A DNA stretch of 64,000 nucleotides from Gymnogyps californianus (lineage: Eukaryota > Chordata > Aves > Accipitriformes > Cathartidae). A program made the translations under genes and the position numbers. Every line of letters begins with the position of its first letter. Position 1 is the first letter of the stretch. This document shows positions 1-15,900 of this stretch, piece after piece. The DNA lies in NCBI RefSeq assembly GCF_018139145.2, contig NC_059478.1, forward strand, positions 26,257,001-26,321,000. The letters run 5' to 3'. A model generated the notes under the pieces. It saw only the letters and a program-made list of their open reading frames with translations, searched no databases and had not been told where the DNA came from.

Positions 1-206
1 CAGCTTTGCAGCTGCTGCTCTCTCTGCCCTGCTGGCACAAAGAACCAGGCGCATTCCCACTCTGCCAACAGCTACGGATCTGCTTCGGGGACAGTGACAT
101 TTGGCTAAGCCTTACACATCCGAAGATCACCTCTTAAACGTCAGCCAGCCAAAAGCAGCCACCTGCAGCACCTTTCCAAGCAACAGCACCCAGGAGTTTG
201 CTGTAC
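1..206. other. LRRC41 intron sequence at window edge
   Basis: A donor follows exon 7 at 206-205. I translated the remaining bases in all three minus frames and found nothing resembling the next LRRC41 exon, so that exon probably lies outside the window. Confidence 0.6.
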
Positions 207-3200
207 CTTGCAGGACGGGATCCTGAAGCAAAAGCAGAACTTCTTTCTGGTGCTCAGCGAGGTTCACATCATGAAAGCTCAGTTTCTTCAAATTTGGATT
301 ACACTCTAAAAGCAAAACAAGTTCTCAGGTAAAGTACTGTACGTCCTTGGGATAAAAAGACCCTGACCCAACTACCAGCTAATGCCCAGAAACGGAGTGG
401 GACTGTGGATAATTTGTGCTGGATTGTGGGTAATTAAAAAGGAACCATCCTGCTGTGCAGGATCATTCACATGCTCAGCACAGAAAGGGGGATGGCTGAC
501 AGCCATTTCCTTTTCTCAGGAGACTTCAAGGATGTCCACACTGAAGAAATGGACCCACCTAAGTTGGCTTCATGCTAAAGGATGGAAGATCACAGCAAGG
601 AAGCTACTCTGTGTGTCACAGTGATGCCACCTACGAGTTTGCAGAGTACCTTTGAGTGCCTCCAAAAGGAGCCCAAGCTCCTGAGAACAGGGCAGCGTGG
701 CGCTGTCAAGGGACAACTGCTGGAGGGACTTTGACGCCTTGAGCACTGGCAGCAGGAACGCGGTGTGCAGGGGTTCCCTGGGGAATCGGATCTCTAGCTG
801 CTCCAGGCAGCTCTCTAAGGGAAGAAAAACAAACAACAATGGAAGAGCTTGGTCTGGAGTGCCTGTTTTCAACGTAGCTAGGTCCTACAGCAAGCAAGAA
901 GCCTGTACGCCTGACACAACTATCATTTAGGTTGGTAGAAAGTGCTATGCGACGCACCCTGCCCCACAGAGCTCTACAGCAACTCAGACCTATGGTAGTG
1001 TGAATCACTTACGGCTCATTTCAAGACTCCTGCCAGACCACAGGGCCACCAATTTCTACTGCGTTCTGGCAGCAAAACAACGCTTGAGAAAAGGTCACCC
1101 TTTATGCACAAACCAGTCAGTGTCTTCCCAGAGCACAGCTCTTCACTGACCCCACTCCATACTCGCTCAGGCTTTGCTTACTGCTTTTCTGGTCATTCAA
1201 GGGCTAAAAAGGGTGATGAGAGACCTGTGACCTGAGACCACGCTGCTATAGCTGCCAGACTGTAATCCAGAGGCTTGGGCAGTGCTTTGCCATCACCTGT
1301 GGTATTGTGATGATCAAGAGATGCTTTCCCTCTGCTTAAGGGTCTGTCTAAGGCTTAGAGCCTCACAGTCAATAGGATGGACAAAGCAGATCCCAACCAA
1401 TTTACAGATCTGGTGGGATACACTCCCCGTGGGCTGCGTGGACAGTCACTGCTAGCAGGTTATGACTGGCCCTGTACAAAGCTGATGTTGCAGCAGGTTG
1501 GCATACAGCAGTAAGATGCTTTGTCCAAGACTCACGCTCCACAGAGCACGTCACAGACTGGAAATGACAAACTGCAACACCATCTACATCAGAAAGGTGA
1601 GGCTGTAATTGCTTAATTACACATCACTGTAACAGTGTAGAGTTCAAATCTGCATGCCAAGCTTTTACAGCTCTATCTGCCTGCCACGTCCTGGTCATCA
1701 CTCAGAATGATGATTCCTACCTGGGATTTCTACCTCACTGCAGCTTGGATTCCCCTCTGGCCTGTTCCCCTCCAGCTGGTTTTTGAGGTCGAAGCTGACT
1801 GAGAGCGTGTGGAGCTGGGGAAAGGCGCTCAGGATGCAGCGAACAAGCTCCATGCAAGGCATGTGGGAGAAGACGTCGCTCACGCGCACCACGCGGAGGT
1901 GGCAGTTCGAGTGGCGGGAGAGGGCCCGGAGCCCAGAGAGGATGCAGAAGATGTTAGCACCCAGGCCTGGAACAGCATTTGTACAGAAAGGTGTTAGCTC
2001 TGCCTGTACAGACACCAACGCACAGGCAGCTGGAGCTGCACCAACGGCAAAGCAACCTAATTCAAAGGCTAAAGTCACAGACTGCTTTATCCACACGTTC
2101 TTAAGCTAGACTCTGTATACGGGAGATGGAGATCTGGCTCTTCCCTTCGCCCTCTCTGGATGGCGTTAAAGCACAAGGCTGGGGGCTGTTCTGGGGCAGA
2201 AGGGCCCCCATTCTCTCCCTCAAACAAGTCCTCACGCTCATTAAACATCTCTACCGATGCCATTCTCAAGATCAGGTACCAATACTTACAATGCCCATTC
2301 CAGTAAAAATAACATCAGGGTAAACCTGAGCTTTTAGGTAAAGTCAGACCATTAGACCAAGGCTGGAAGGAAGCAACCTGTTCACACCACTAACCGTTGT
2401 AAGACAGAACCAAGTTTTCTAAAGACACCCAGGAGCTCAGCAGGTTACTCAGAGTCCGACATGTCTCCCCAGTCAAAGGAATGGAGAACAATTCCAGCGT
2501 GGACACGCTTCGGAAGCGGCGAGCAGCTTTCAGAGAAAAGATCCCAGCAGATCCTCCTCTTTTCTTACAGCCAGCATGGCCAGTGCACAGAGATCCTGGG
2601 GAGGAACTAGTCCAGTTCTCAGCATTTTCTCCCTCTGTGGCGCTGTTTTTGTCGAGTAACCCTGAATTATCCTCTCTAGCAACAGTAAAAACAAAATCAT
2701 ACAGGTCTTCTGGGTCACCATATGGTCCCCTGCTTCGTCTGAGGCAGCGACGTTTCTTCCCCACTGCAGATCTCAGCCGTCTGCGTGTCTTTTGAAGAAC
2801 GGGGTGACAGGACAGCTGGTCTGAGACGCAATGAGAAGATCCTCCCTGAATGCTGGTGTGGTCACAGGGCACCTTGCTGCTTGCCTCCTCACACGCTTGG
2901 TTTCGCAGAGGACAACTTCTTGGTCCGGAGAGGACAGAGTTCAGGCGAGCGTCAGCCCCGTATCCATTCACCTCCCCATCAGCCTCCTCCGGGGCCCTGG
3001 GGGATCCCTTCTGGTTCTCAACATCGCTCCACTCCCTCTCATTGTAACGGCCCCTCTCTACTCGCTCTTGCGCTGACTCCTGGCTTTGGGCTTTGTCCTC
3101 CTCTCTGCAAAGGCCACATGGGCTGCTGTGATACGTGAGGGCATTTCCCGAGCGCCAAAACCCAGCACTCATGCTCAAAATGAGAACGAGAAGAACTGTG

Positions 3201-5288
3201 TCAGGAACAGGCCAGGAATACATGGACACTTGGCTGACAGAGCCATGGTGAATCAGCCGGTGAAGAAGTAAAACCAGCGAACGCCTGATGGACTGGTCGG
3301 AGGAGAGGAGGTGCTGGAACTTCAGGATCCGCAGGGAGCCAGCCAGGTTTTCAAGCACTTTCTGGTTGTGCTCAGCAGTGAGCTCCACCGCACCCTGCAG
3401 CATGTTGCAGAGGGTAAGCTGGGAAACGTGCGGGGAGCTGTGGAGCAGCGGTGAAAAGTGATGGTCGTTGAGACGCCAGTCAGAGGAGACATCCAAGACA
3501 CCGTGAAGAACGTTTGAGAAGAACGTTTCAAGGAACTTCTTCCTCCAACAGGTTATATTCTGCAATTAAACAACAGGGCCATATTAACAAAAAGTCAGCC
3601 ACCATTTTTCTTGTTCTTTTTAAGTTAAATTATTGCTATCTGCTAACCTGGTAAATGTGGTGTCCAAAAAAAACCTGCTGCTAGCACAAGTGAGACCACC
3701 TTTCTAGTTCTCAACATCCTTCCTCAGTGTATTTGTTGAAAAACTGAGTTACTCCCATCGCTCTCTCTTCATCCTGCTTCTGGCCTAATTTAAACGCATT
3801 CAGTGGTCTGAAACTAAGGCATGTTTTTGCCTATTAAAAACCACATCATCAGGAATTTTCTTCCCGAGCATCTGCTTACAGGCTGTGATTAAGCTGTTTG
3901 TTAATGATTCTTTTGCGATGCTGAATCAATGGAGCTGCTTCAGTTTTCCTACATAAAACCATTCTTCCAAACTCACTGTCTTCTGTAAGTATTTTTCTAG
4001 TACGTTCTAAGACATCAGCACATTTTTCTGCCAGCGTAGGTGTAAGCATGACATAAGATACTGTTTTTATCCTCTGTTTCCCTCAGAATTGCATCTCTAA
4101 AGACAGGATTTATTCTTTCGGCAAACTTGCTGTTGTGAGATGAAGGGCGTGGCTGTACACTACAGTTCCTTTTATGAACCCTGTTTCCCAAAATTATCGT
4201 ACTACCAGGGTCATGCCTTGGTCCGGAGCTCTGCAAACACTTATAAACAAGCGCCAGGAATCGCTCGGAGGTGGCCAGCAGCACCAGCGGGCTTAGAAAC
4301 GAAACCTCGCGGAAGACCGCAGAAACGAGGCGCCTGCGTCGTGCCCCTTCTCCCACCGGCAGCGTCCCCTCACCTCCGAGTTGGGCGGCCTGGTTTTCAT
4401 CACATCGTCCCAGAGCTTGCGCCAGATGGGCTGTGTCGAGAGGCCTGGGGGAAAAAAATAATCAACCGGGCGCTTTCACCCGTTCTCCCAGTCCGAGTGT
4501 CCTGCCCCGGAGCTCGCAGGGGCACTGGGCAGACAAGGGGCAGCGCTGGGGGGCACAGACCCAGACCCCTGCAGCAAAAGGACGGTGCTTTGCGGCGAGG
4601 GGAAGACCACCGCCTCCTAAGGGACACAAGTTAAAAAATGGCAGGTTTTGTCAGTCCTCACAAGGAGCAAAGCTACAGCAGGGCCCGCACCGCTGCGTGA
4701 ACCCTGCCTGGGTATGGGACCGGGCTCAAGGTTTTGGACGCAGGGGGGTGTCCAAGCCCCGGTGGCAGGGACTGTGCTCCGGGGGCGTCCCCCACCCTGT
4801 AAAGGGGTTCACCCCTCCGGCCCGGGGCTCCCATTCCCAGCCTGGAGGGGTTCGTCCCTCCAGCTGGGGGTCCCTGCGGTGTGGGGCTCATCTCTCCAGG
4901 TCGGAGGGGCATCCCCCAAGTGCGTGGGGGGGGGGGGGGGTTTGTCCACCCCATCAGTTTTGGGGGGGCTCGTCCCTCCCGCCCGGGGGTACCCCCAAGG
5001 GTTTGTCGCCGTCCCCGCCGGTGTCACCTGCTCTCCGCGCGGCGCCCTCGGCCCGCTCGAGGCGGAAGACGGTGAGAAGCGGCAGGAGTCCCCGCAGGAG
5101 GTGCCCGGGCAGCGCTGCGGAGAGCCAGAGGGAGACGGTGGCAGGGTGCGGGCAGGCCCCAGGCCCCGCGCCCCGCCGCCCCGCGCCGCCTGCGCCTTAC
5201 CCCAGACGTCCCGCTCCAGAGCCCCCATGCTGCGGCTCACCGCCGCCGCGCTCAGCGCGAACAGGCTGCGCGGCCCATCCGCCGCCAT
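207..5288 (-). CDS. LRRC41: LRRC41 (MUF1), leucine-rich repeat protein, 5' part; 3' exons outside window
   Basis: Coding exons in transcript order: 5288-5201, 5114-5028, 4444-4374, 3559-2395, 1966-1721, 814-650, 305-207. All have AG/GT borders and the phases join without a stop, giving about 640 codons. The start is the first ATG of a GC-rich first exon ([10 protein letters not shown]). Exon 2 encodes [14 protein letters not shown], matching the N-terminal BC-box-like region of human LRRC41. Exon 4 encodes [14 protein letters not shown] and later [13 protein letters not shown], then a poorly conserved charged middle part. Exons 4-7 encode the leucine-rich repeats ([43 protein letters not shown]). 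The human protein is about 812 aa, so roughly the last 150 residues are beyond the left edge. From family knowledge, LRRC41 is an Elongin BC-binding substrate receptor of a cullin-type ubiquitin ligase. Its promoter is shared with UQCRH. Confidence 0.95.
4680..5020. repeat. GC-rich degenerate minisatellite in LRRC41 intron 2
   Basis: This stretch is a string of imperfect units of about 30-40 bases, each combining a GGGG/CCCC run with a 'tccctcc' or 'cccctcc' motif. It includes an uninterrupted run of 15 G at 4926-4940. The plus strand has many G-runs and so could form G-quadruplexes. It lies between LRRC41 exons 3 and 2. Confidence 0.6.
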
Positions 5289-5727
5289 CGCCCCGCTCAG
5301 CGCCGCCGCGCCGCCGCCATCTTGCGAAGGGACACCCCTCCTCCCTCCCGTGCGCCGCCGCCGCCGCCATCTTGGGAGGAGGAGGGAGCGGGCGGCCATG
5401 TTGGGGAGGTCGCGTCGAGCGGCGTCCCTTTCCCACGCGGGGCCGGAGAGGCCGGCAGCGGCAGCCAGGCCGAGCCGGCTCCGAGGTTGCGATCCCCAGG
5501 AAGAAGGGGAAAAAGAAGGCAGGGAACGGAGAGGTAGCCATCTTGAGACGGTCACGGGCTCAGCCGCCGCCGGCTGCCATGTGTGGAAGGGACGCGCCCA
5601 GGCCTGAAGCACCACCCTCTGAGGGGCGGTCCCAGCGTGCAGCGGGCACGTTTCCGCTTCCGGGGCGGGCAGCGGCACTTCCGGCGGGTGACCCTGGCAA
5701 GTCCTTCTGGGCGGCGGGAGCGGAGGG
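5289..5727. promoter_or_regulatory. LRRC41-UQCRH bidirectional CpG-island promoter
   Basis: Only 439 bases separate the divergent start codons of LRRC41 (5288, minus) and UQCRH (5728, plus). The stretch is very CpG-rich and has no TATA box. It contains three CCATCTTG motifs (5317-5324, 5367-5374, 5538-5545) and a related CCATGTTG near 5396, all YY1-like. It also has two ETS/GABP-type TTCCGG sites at 5656-5663 and 5677-5684, just upstream of UQCRH. YY1 and GABP/NRF-2 sites are typical of nuclear genes for respiratory-chain proteins. Transcription start sites cannot be placed exactly from sequence alone. Confidence 0.75.
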
Positions 5728-6902
5728 ATGGGGCTGCGCGACAGCGTCGTTCACGCCGGGGAGCCCGAGGTGAGCGGGGCCGGGCCCGGCTGGCGGGCAC
5801 CGCGCCGAGGCGCCGCGGGCGGTCGGACGGTCGGTAACGGCTGTGCTTTTTATTTTTTCGCTAGAAGGAGGAGGAGGAGGAGGAGGAGGAAGAGCTGGTG
5901 GTAAGTCGGGGAGTGGGGCCGGGCCGCCCCTGCCCGGGGAGCTGGCAGGCCTCGGTGGTGGTGGGGGAGCGACTCGTTGCTCGCAGGGGTAGATGCCCGG
6001 TGCCTGTCAGCACTGACAAGCAAACTCCTAGGGGCTTGGGCCGCCGTCGCCGGGCTGCGCTGGCGATCCAAAGCTTAGCGGGGAGGCACCTTGAATCCGA
6101 GCTTCGATGTGGATGTATGGCTCCCTCTCAAAGCAGTGGGGCTCGAGGGAAAACGGCATTTCGAGGTCTCCTTGTTCTCACGGCAGTCCCGTGTCTGCAG
6201 GATCCTTTAACCACGGTCCGGGAGCACTGCGAGCAGACGGAGAAATGCGTGAAGGCGCGGGAGCGGCTGGAGCTGTGCGACGCGCGGGTGTCCTCCAGGT
6301 CCCAGACAGAAGAGCAGTGCACAGAGGAGCTTTTTGACTTCCTGCATGCCAGGGACCACTGCGTAAGTGCAGCGCCCACGGATGGAACATTCCTGGTGGT
6401 GCTGGGAGCAGAGCTGCCTTTAGCTGCGCTTCTGAGAGTGCAGACAGTTCAAGTGTGAGACACGGTAGCTGTTCAGTCACAGTGAGCTCTGAAGAACTGT
6501 GAGCCTCGATGCTTTTTCTTGTTAAATGTTTGGTTCCTCCTTGTTACAACAGTTCCAGCTGGGATTCGGTAGGTTATTAAACAATTAAATAAGTCAAACA
6601 CATTGTTTCTGCCCTGCAAATGGCACTCTGCTATTTCAGCGTTGTATTTGCCCTTTTAAAGTTAAACCTTTTTAACCTGAGGTGAAACTTGGTAAGAAGT
6701 CTCGGCTTGTTAGTTTTCTTGAGTGACTTGTTGCAAAACAAGGAGAAGAGCGGAGGGCTGTGGGGCCGTGTGTCTTAGTGGCCCAGAAAACCACGAGGCG
6801 GGTGATAACACCCTGCTGATTTCCAGCCCTGATCTACGAGTTACCAGGTGCTTTGTCTCTTCTCTTCAGGTTGCTCACAAACTCTTTAAGAACCTGAAGT
6901 GA
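5728..6902 (+). CDS. UQCRH: UQCRH, cytochrome b-c1 complex subunit 6 (hinge protein)
   Basis: Four exons: 5728-5769, 5865-5900, 6201-6362, 6870-6902, all GT-AG, giving 90 codons plus stop, close to the human length. Exon 1 encodes [14 protein letters not shown]. Exon 2 is almost pure glutamate ([12 protein letters not shown]), the acidic stretch typical of this protein. Exon 3 starts [20 protein letters not shown] and carries the CX9C and CX13C cysteine spacing used for disulfides in the intermembrane space. The end is [10 protein letters not shown]. The protein is a small acidic subunit of respiratory complex III that helps cytochrome c docking to cytochrome c1. The ETS-like sites upstream fit a respiratory gene. 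Confidence 0.98.
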
Positions 6903-7109
6903 AGGCGGGTGTGATTGTCCATCTGCTTCCACGGCCTGTGTCGGCGGTTCCTGGATTCACAGTACTGCTTCCCGCCCGTTCATTCTCCATGCCACGTATA
7001 AACGGAACAGCCTCCTGGCAGCGACCGAGCGTCAGCCTGTCTCTGCGTCTGTTCTCGTGGAAGATGCGCAGCTACGCAAAAAACGTGTTGATGTTCTGTA
7101 ATTTTCCAT

Positions 7110-7115
7110 ATTAAA
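7110..7115 (+). terminator. UQCRH poly(A) signal (ATTAAA)
   Basis: ATTAAA lies 208 bases after the UQCRH stop codon. It is the first good signal in the expected 3' UTR. Confidence 0.6.
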
Positions 7116-8237
7116 CATTCAGAGTTCCCGTGGAAATACCCTCTGTTTTCTTTCCTAGTTCTTGTGCTTCTGAGTTGTACTGGGTTAAGATGAAATCAGT
7201 GGGGGTCAGAGCCCAGTTTGTGGGGGGAGACTTTTCCTCACTTGTGGGAATGTCCTTTTTGCGCAGCCGTGATGCGCAGCGGCTAGAGCCCGATCCCACG
7301 GGGAAGAATTTGTCTGTTGGAGCCACAAAGATACTTCCGAGCCCCACAAGACCGGTATTGTTCACGCAGTAAGTTCTGACTAAATTAAACTAAAGAGAGC
7401 GACCCTTTTCTAGGAGAGAAGTTTCCCCCCTTTTGGGGAAAACCGTCAGCAGTCCCTGACTGTCACCCGCTGCTGCCAGCGGCTGGAAGAGCCTCTCGGC
7501 CGCGGTTGGCTTCGCGTTCTTGCCCAGAGCGACTGAGCGTGTGGGTGCAGATGGGCCGGGCGGTGGTTCCACCTGCTCAAACCCTGAGCAGAGCACGAAC
7601 CCCCCCGGGGGAACTGAAGCCCCGGTCCCCCCGGGGGAACTGAAGCCCTGCTGCGCCAGTTGCCAGCCCCTCCTGCTGACCTGGGACTGTCCTGCGGGAG
7701 GGTCAAGTTCATGCTCTGCCTGTTTTTCTTCAGAGGAGGATGTTTAGTCGCAGGGGAACTAGGATGTTTCACAGGGCAGCAAGTCCTTTCTCAGCTGTTC
7801 TTCAAAGTGGAAAAAAAACCCCACCACTTCTTAAATTTGGCTGTTATTTTTCAGTGTAGCCGTCTGTAATCCTTTTGCTGGTGGATTTCAAGTTTAATCC
7901 CTAGCGGATTTAAACGGAGCTTTATGAGGGTAAGCGTAACACGTTGATTTCAGGAGTTCGTGGGGTTTGGTTTCTTTCCCGGGGCACGGTCCGGCTGCGG
8001 GCGCGTTTCTCCCGCCGCAAAGCCCGTTTTGTTGCTGGATCCTTCCCGGCAGCGGCTGCCCAAAGCCGCCGCCTCCCCGCCCTGCAGCGCTTCTCAGCCC
8101 CGGCGCCCGGGGACCCCACGCGGGGGTTATTCGCTCGGGGGGGGGGCCGGTGCGGGGCCCGGCGGGGGACGGGCCGGCGGCGGAGCGGAGCCGGTGCCGG
8201 TCCCGCCCCGGAAGGGCGCCGCGGCGGCGCGCAAGCG
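7116..8237. other. UQCRH-NSUN4 intergenic region with NSUN4 CpG island
   Basis: No gene was seen. At 7600-7648 there is a near-perfect tandem pair (period 26) built on CCCCCCGGGGGAACTGAAG. From about 7960 the sequence becomes a CpG island that runs through NSUN4 exon 1 to about 8460 and is the likely NSUN4 promoter. Long open frames in this island on both strands are composition artefacts. Confidence 0.6.
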
Positions 8238-11788
<3,551 letters not shown>

Positions 11789-11922
11789 AAGGGGCGACAG
11801 GCTTATGTTTGCTGGCTGTCAGAAAATACCGCAAATTTCCAGGGAAAGCCAGAGTGCTTTATATTTGTTTTTCTTTTTAAAATGTCCCAAAGAAAGTCTG
11901 CTTTTTTACTGCAGACATAGAG

Positions 11923-11928
11923 AATAAA
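11923..11928 (+). terminator. NSUN4 poly(A) signal (AATAAA)
   Basis: The canonical AATAAA lies 135 bases after the NSUN4 stop codon. Confidence 0.7.
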
Positions 11929-12996
11929 TGAGAAAGACCTGCTGTGGAGTCTCCTGAATATTTATCTGTTTAAGACTGAGGTGTTTAATCTAGGAAAGAA
12001 AGAGAGGTCTTATCAGAGGGAGCAATTTATCCATCCATCTCGGGATGGGATAAATGGCCCTGTGTGGATGCTGCTCTCTCCCTCCTGTCTGACTGCTTTG
12101 ATCCTACATGAGCAGGCTTGGGTTAACAAACACCATCTGGGGATCTCAGCCTTTCTGTCCCAGATCTCACCATCTGCGTAATTGAGTTGCATCCGTCTCT
12201 GCTTATCTCCTACCTTCGGAAAGAGCAGCCTGAGGTCCTGAAATAAGAGGTTCCTAAGAATGCCCCTGCTGTGAGGTTGGAAATGTGCTTAGGGTGCTCG
12301 AGATCTGGTGGTGGAAAGAGCTCGGTGCTGTGGAAAGGCCAGTGACTGTTGCCATCCCTCACGGACAGGAAAGCTGTGGCTGAGAGGGAAGGTGTGAACA
12401 CTCCCATGCTAGATGCCATTTAATGTCCCGTGGGAAGGTGTTTGTATGATTTTGAGTAATAACTGTGCATTCATATAATCGTAGCCATCAGTGAAGGATT
12501 ACTGGAGTTTATGATAAGAGTTCCTTAATAGCTACATTTTTATTTTTGTGAGCAAAATACAGTGATGGGGAGGGTAGACATGGCTGTATTCCTTACAGGG
12601 CAGCCCATAGTTGCATCCATATGAAGTTACTCCAGTGCCAGCAAGAAAATACAGTTGAGCTTTTATAATCCTTTTCTCTCAGCATCACCCTGCTTCTGCA
12701 TGAGGCAGCAGAGATGAAAATGAGGGCGAACCTCCATCCATGTCCGTCCTTCCAGGAAGGTGCAGTTCGTAGATTTATCATCATTTGAACGCAGCTTAAG
12801 CCAGTCCTGACCTCTGCATGGCATCTCGGTTCCTTACAGGATCCGTGCTTAGTGGCAAGGGGGGGGTCAGGAAATGGCTTTTCCTTCCTCCTTCCTTCCT
12901 CGCTGTAATCTCTGCACTACCGATTGCAAAAGAGGAGTCCTGCAGCGCTGTCCCTTTCACCTCGCCTCTGGCCCTGCAGGCGTGGGACCGTGGAGG
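11929..12996. other. Tail-to-tail gap between NSUN4 and FAAH copy A
   Basis: No gene was seen. On the minus strand it probably holds the 3' UTR of FAAH copy A, with candidate poly(A) signals listed separately. Confidence 0.5.
12539..12544 (-). terminator. Candidate poly(A) signal of FAAH copy A
   Basis: AATAAA on the minus strand, about 450 bases after the copy A stop codon. A second candidate (ATTAAA) lies near 12419. Which one is used cannot be decided from the sequence. Confidence 0.35.
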
Positions 12997-15900
12997 CTAT
13001 GCCGCTCTCTTCTCACGGCTGACGGTCTCCACCTCCTTCATCAACCGCAGGCACAGCTCCTCCTGCCACGGCAAGGCCACGCACTGCACGGCCACGGGCA
13101 GCCCCACGGCTCCTGCCACAGCCTGCAATGGAGGCACAAGCGGTGAGGGGTTACCCGGGGGGCTCAGACCTCCAGCAGCTTTTGGAAACTTGGTTTACGC
13201 ACGTGGCTCGTCCTGGAGAGTGGGGAGGTTGGAGGCTGAGCCCTGCCATTCAAGCAGCATTAGCGTGCTGGGGCAGAGGGAAGGCTCTTGCTGTTCTTGT
13301 GATAGAAATGGTTGCCAAATCTTGGGCAGCGTGTTTAAGGCACCCCACCCCCCAGCCCGCTCTGCTTTGAGCTGCCTTGCAGCCAGATCCCTTTTCCTTT
13401 AGCATCCTCATTCCTGATCCATGCTCTGCTGACAGCCTGGGCCTGGTGAAGGCATCACGGACCAGGAGGAAAGTGCAGTGCAGTGCTGTGGGCTGTGGCT
13501 GTCACAAGGACCTACTCAAAGAAGCCTTGCTGCATGGCTCCTTTCTGGTTTCAGCCTATAATCCAGCCTGGAGGTGCTACCCCAGTCCCCCCAAATCTTA
13601 GTGACTTTGGGGCTTAGTGTTTTTTGGGGCTTAGTGTTTTTTGGGGCTTGGGAGAATAGGGATTTGCAAGGGGTATATAAAGAAGAGGTGAGGTTTTTTG
13701 CACTGTGCCCATATTGATGGAGACATTTAGGAGCCCCTGATTTCAGTGAAACTGTTACTTGAACATCCATCAGCAGTCTCTGCTCCACACCACTTTCCAT
13801 GTTGCATACCTGTTTCAGCGTCCGGTCCCAGGGGTCATCACAGCACCCTCGGTAAAACTTCAGCTCTTCCTCATCAGCTTCTGTCACTGTGCTGACGGGT
13901 ACAACCCCAGCGGGGAAGTTCAAGACATTGTACAGCATCGTGGAGGAGATGGCAGCTTAGAGAAGCAGAAGAGAGAATGTAGGTAGTGACGGCCTCCTGT
14001 CTTCCTTCAAACTTACACGTTAGGTGTTAACTGAAGCCCCTGAGAACCAGCTGCTGCTGGGAGGAGAGATTGCAGAGGGCTGGTCATCTGCAGGTCCAAG
14101 TTCTACCACAAGAAACAACTGCCACCAGATCACTTCATCCATGTGTCTGTCTCCATCTGCTCAGACAGCTTTATGGTAGTTATTTTTCCTTCCTAATGCC
14201 CATAAAATGCTTAGGTGGGCGGTGAAGCTCCACGGTAGTGGACGTTTCTGTCCCGTCTCAGCCACTGTGGTCCTCTGCCCTCCCGGGAAGGTCCCAGACT
14301 CACTTACTGAGGAGTTTCCCGGGGTATCCTGTGGTGAAGGCAGGCCCCAGGACAGGGCACAGCACAACGTCCAGCCGGAGTTCCCTCCACTGGGCGATGA
14401 ACTCAGTGCGGTACGCCTTGGGGAGGAGAGGAGAGATGACATGCAGGCCATGTCCACGCCTGGAGCATCTCGGCTTCTCCAGGGTATGCACCAGGCTCTG
14501 GCATGGCCAAGGAGGCAGCAGCAGGCAGCTGTGCTCGAGGGAAGAGGGAGGGGAGCATGTAAGTGTCTGCCTCCACAGCACAGGGCCAGACTGTGGCCAG
14601 GAATTGGAAAGGTCCCTCTTTAGCCGTCCCCACTCCCAGGACAGCCTTTGTTGTGCTGGGACCGTTGAACGTGGACATTTGGGTATGAGCACTGTGGGCA
14701 ACCGATAAAGTCCTGGCTGGGTCCCCATTCCTATCTCTCTTTTGTCCTTTTCCTTCCATCTTGTCTTCTCCCCAGCACCCCCCTGCACAATCCCTTTCCT
14801 AACTGATGACCCTCTGACCTGGCACTTGCCATAAAGCCTCAACTTGTAGCATGATGCCAGAGAGAAAAGTGGTCAAAACATACCTCTATTTGGTGGTGAT
14901 GATTCCACATCTCCTTCAATGACCTGCAAGTGGAAATCGTAGCAACATTTTTAAGCTTTAAGAGGAGGAGGAATTGCTTAAATAATCCTCCAGGTTGATA
15001 AGCCCCGGTGATTTTAGCAATTACTTAAAACAATACATCTTTCACAATTTGTCTAAAGTTTCCTTTGGCATTTGGCCGAGCAGTTAAGCAACAAATGTCT
15101 GGAAGCGGTAGAGAGAAGGTTTCTCTTGTGAGCCTGGATTTAGTACTCATCTCTGCTACAAGCTTCCTGTATGACCTTATCCATCCAAGTCCCTCAATCC
15201 TTTCAGGATAACACTAGGGGCAGTGCAACACTGGGGAGATGTGTTCCTAAAGGCTGAAGCCATGTCCAGGATAGAGGGACAGCCCCTGCAGAGAGCAGGT
15301 CAGAGCCTGTCGTGAATCCAGTCCCCCCCACCACGGACACTTAGAGGAGAAGGTACCGTTCATTTTCATGGATATCCCTGAGGATGATGCCATCTTACCT
15401 CATTCCACCCAAGGCGCTCAGATAGGCAGCCAGGCGGGGAAACTGGAAAGGCAAGAAGTTCCTGTTAGGGACATGACATGGAGGTGCAGTAACTTGTGCC
15501 ATCCTGGGAAACCCCCAGTCCTGTCCTGCCTCCATCCCTGGGGATGCTGCACAGAGGGTGAATGATGATGATTAAAGATGCTCCTCATCTGAATTTACTT
15601 TGCTTCCAACTTCTGGTTGTTGATTCCCAATTTGTTTCTTACAGCCCAATATTTCATGCTCACAGAGGAATGCACCAACTTGAACCAAGTCACCTTTCAT
15701 TACTTTTGATAAATCAAACATTTTTTAGCTTGGTATCTCACAGAAACAAGACCTCTACAAGCACTTTGGTTGCCTCCCACTCACTGCTACCTTTTTGATC
15801 CTGTCAGCTGAGAACAACCCAACCAGACAAAGAGGCAGAGAAAATGGAAGATGGAGGAGAGAAGCCCTACAAAAGGATGCTCAGCCAGTGAAAGGGCTAC

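Noticed and set aside
1..117. Possible LRRC41 exon 8
   Set aside because: No reading frame in the required phase resembles the expected LRR segment.
4271..5773. A 500-codon open frame on the plus strand across the LRRC41/UQCRH promoter
   Set aside because: It runs antisense through three LRRC41 exons and the CpG island, is Pro/Arg/Gly-rich and resembles no protein. GC-rich DNA has few stops.
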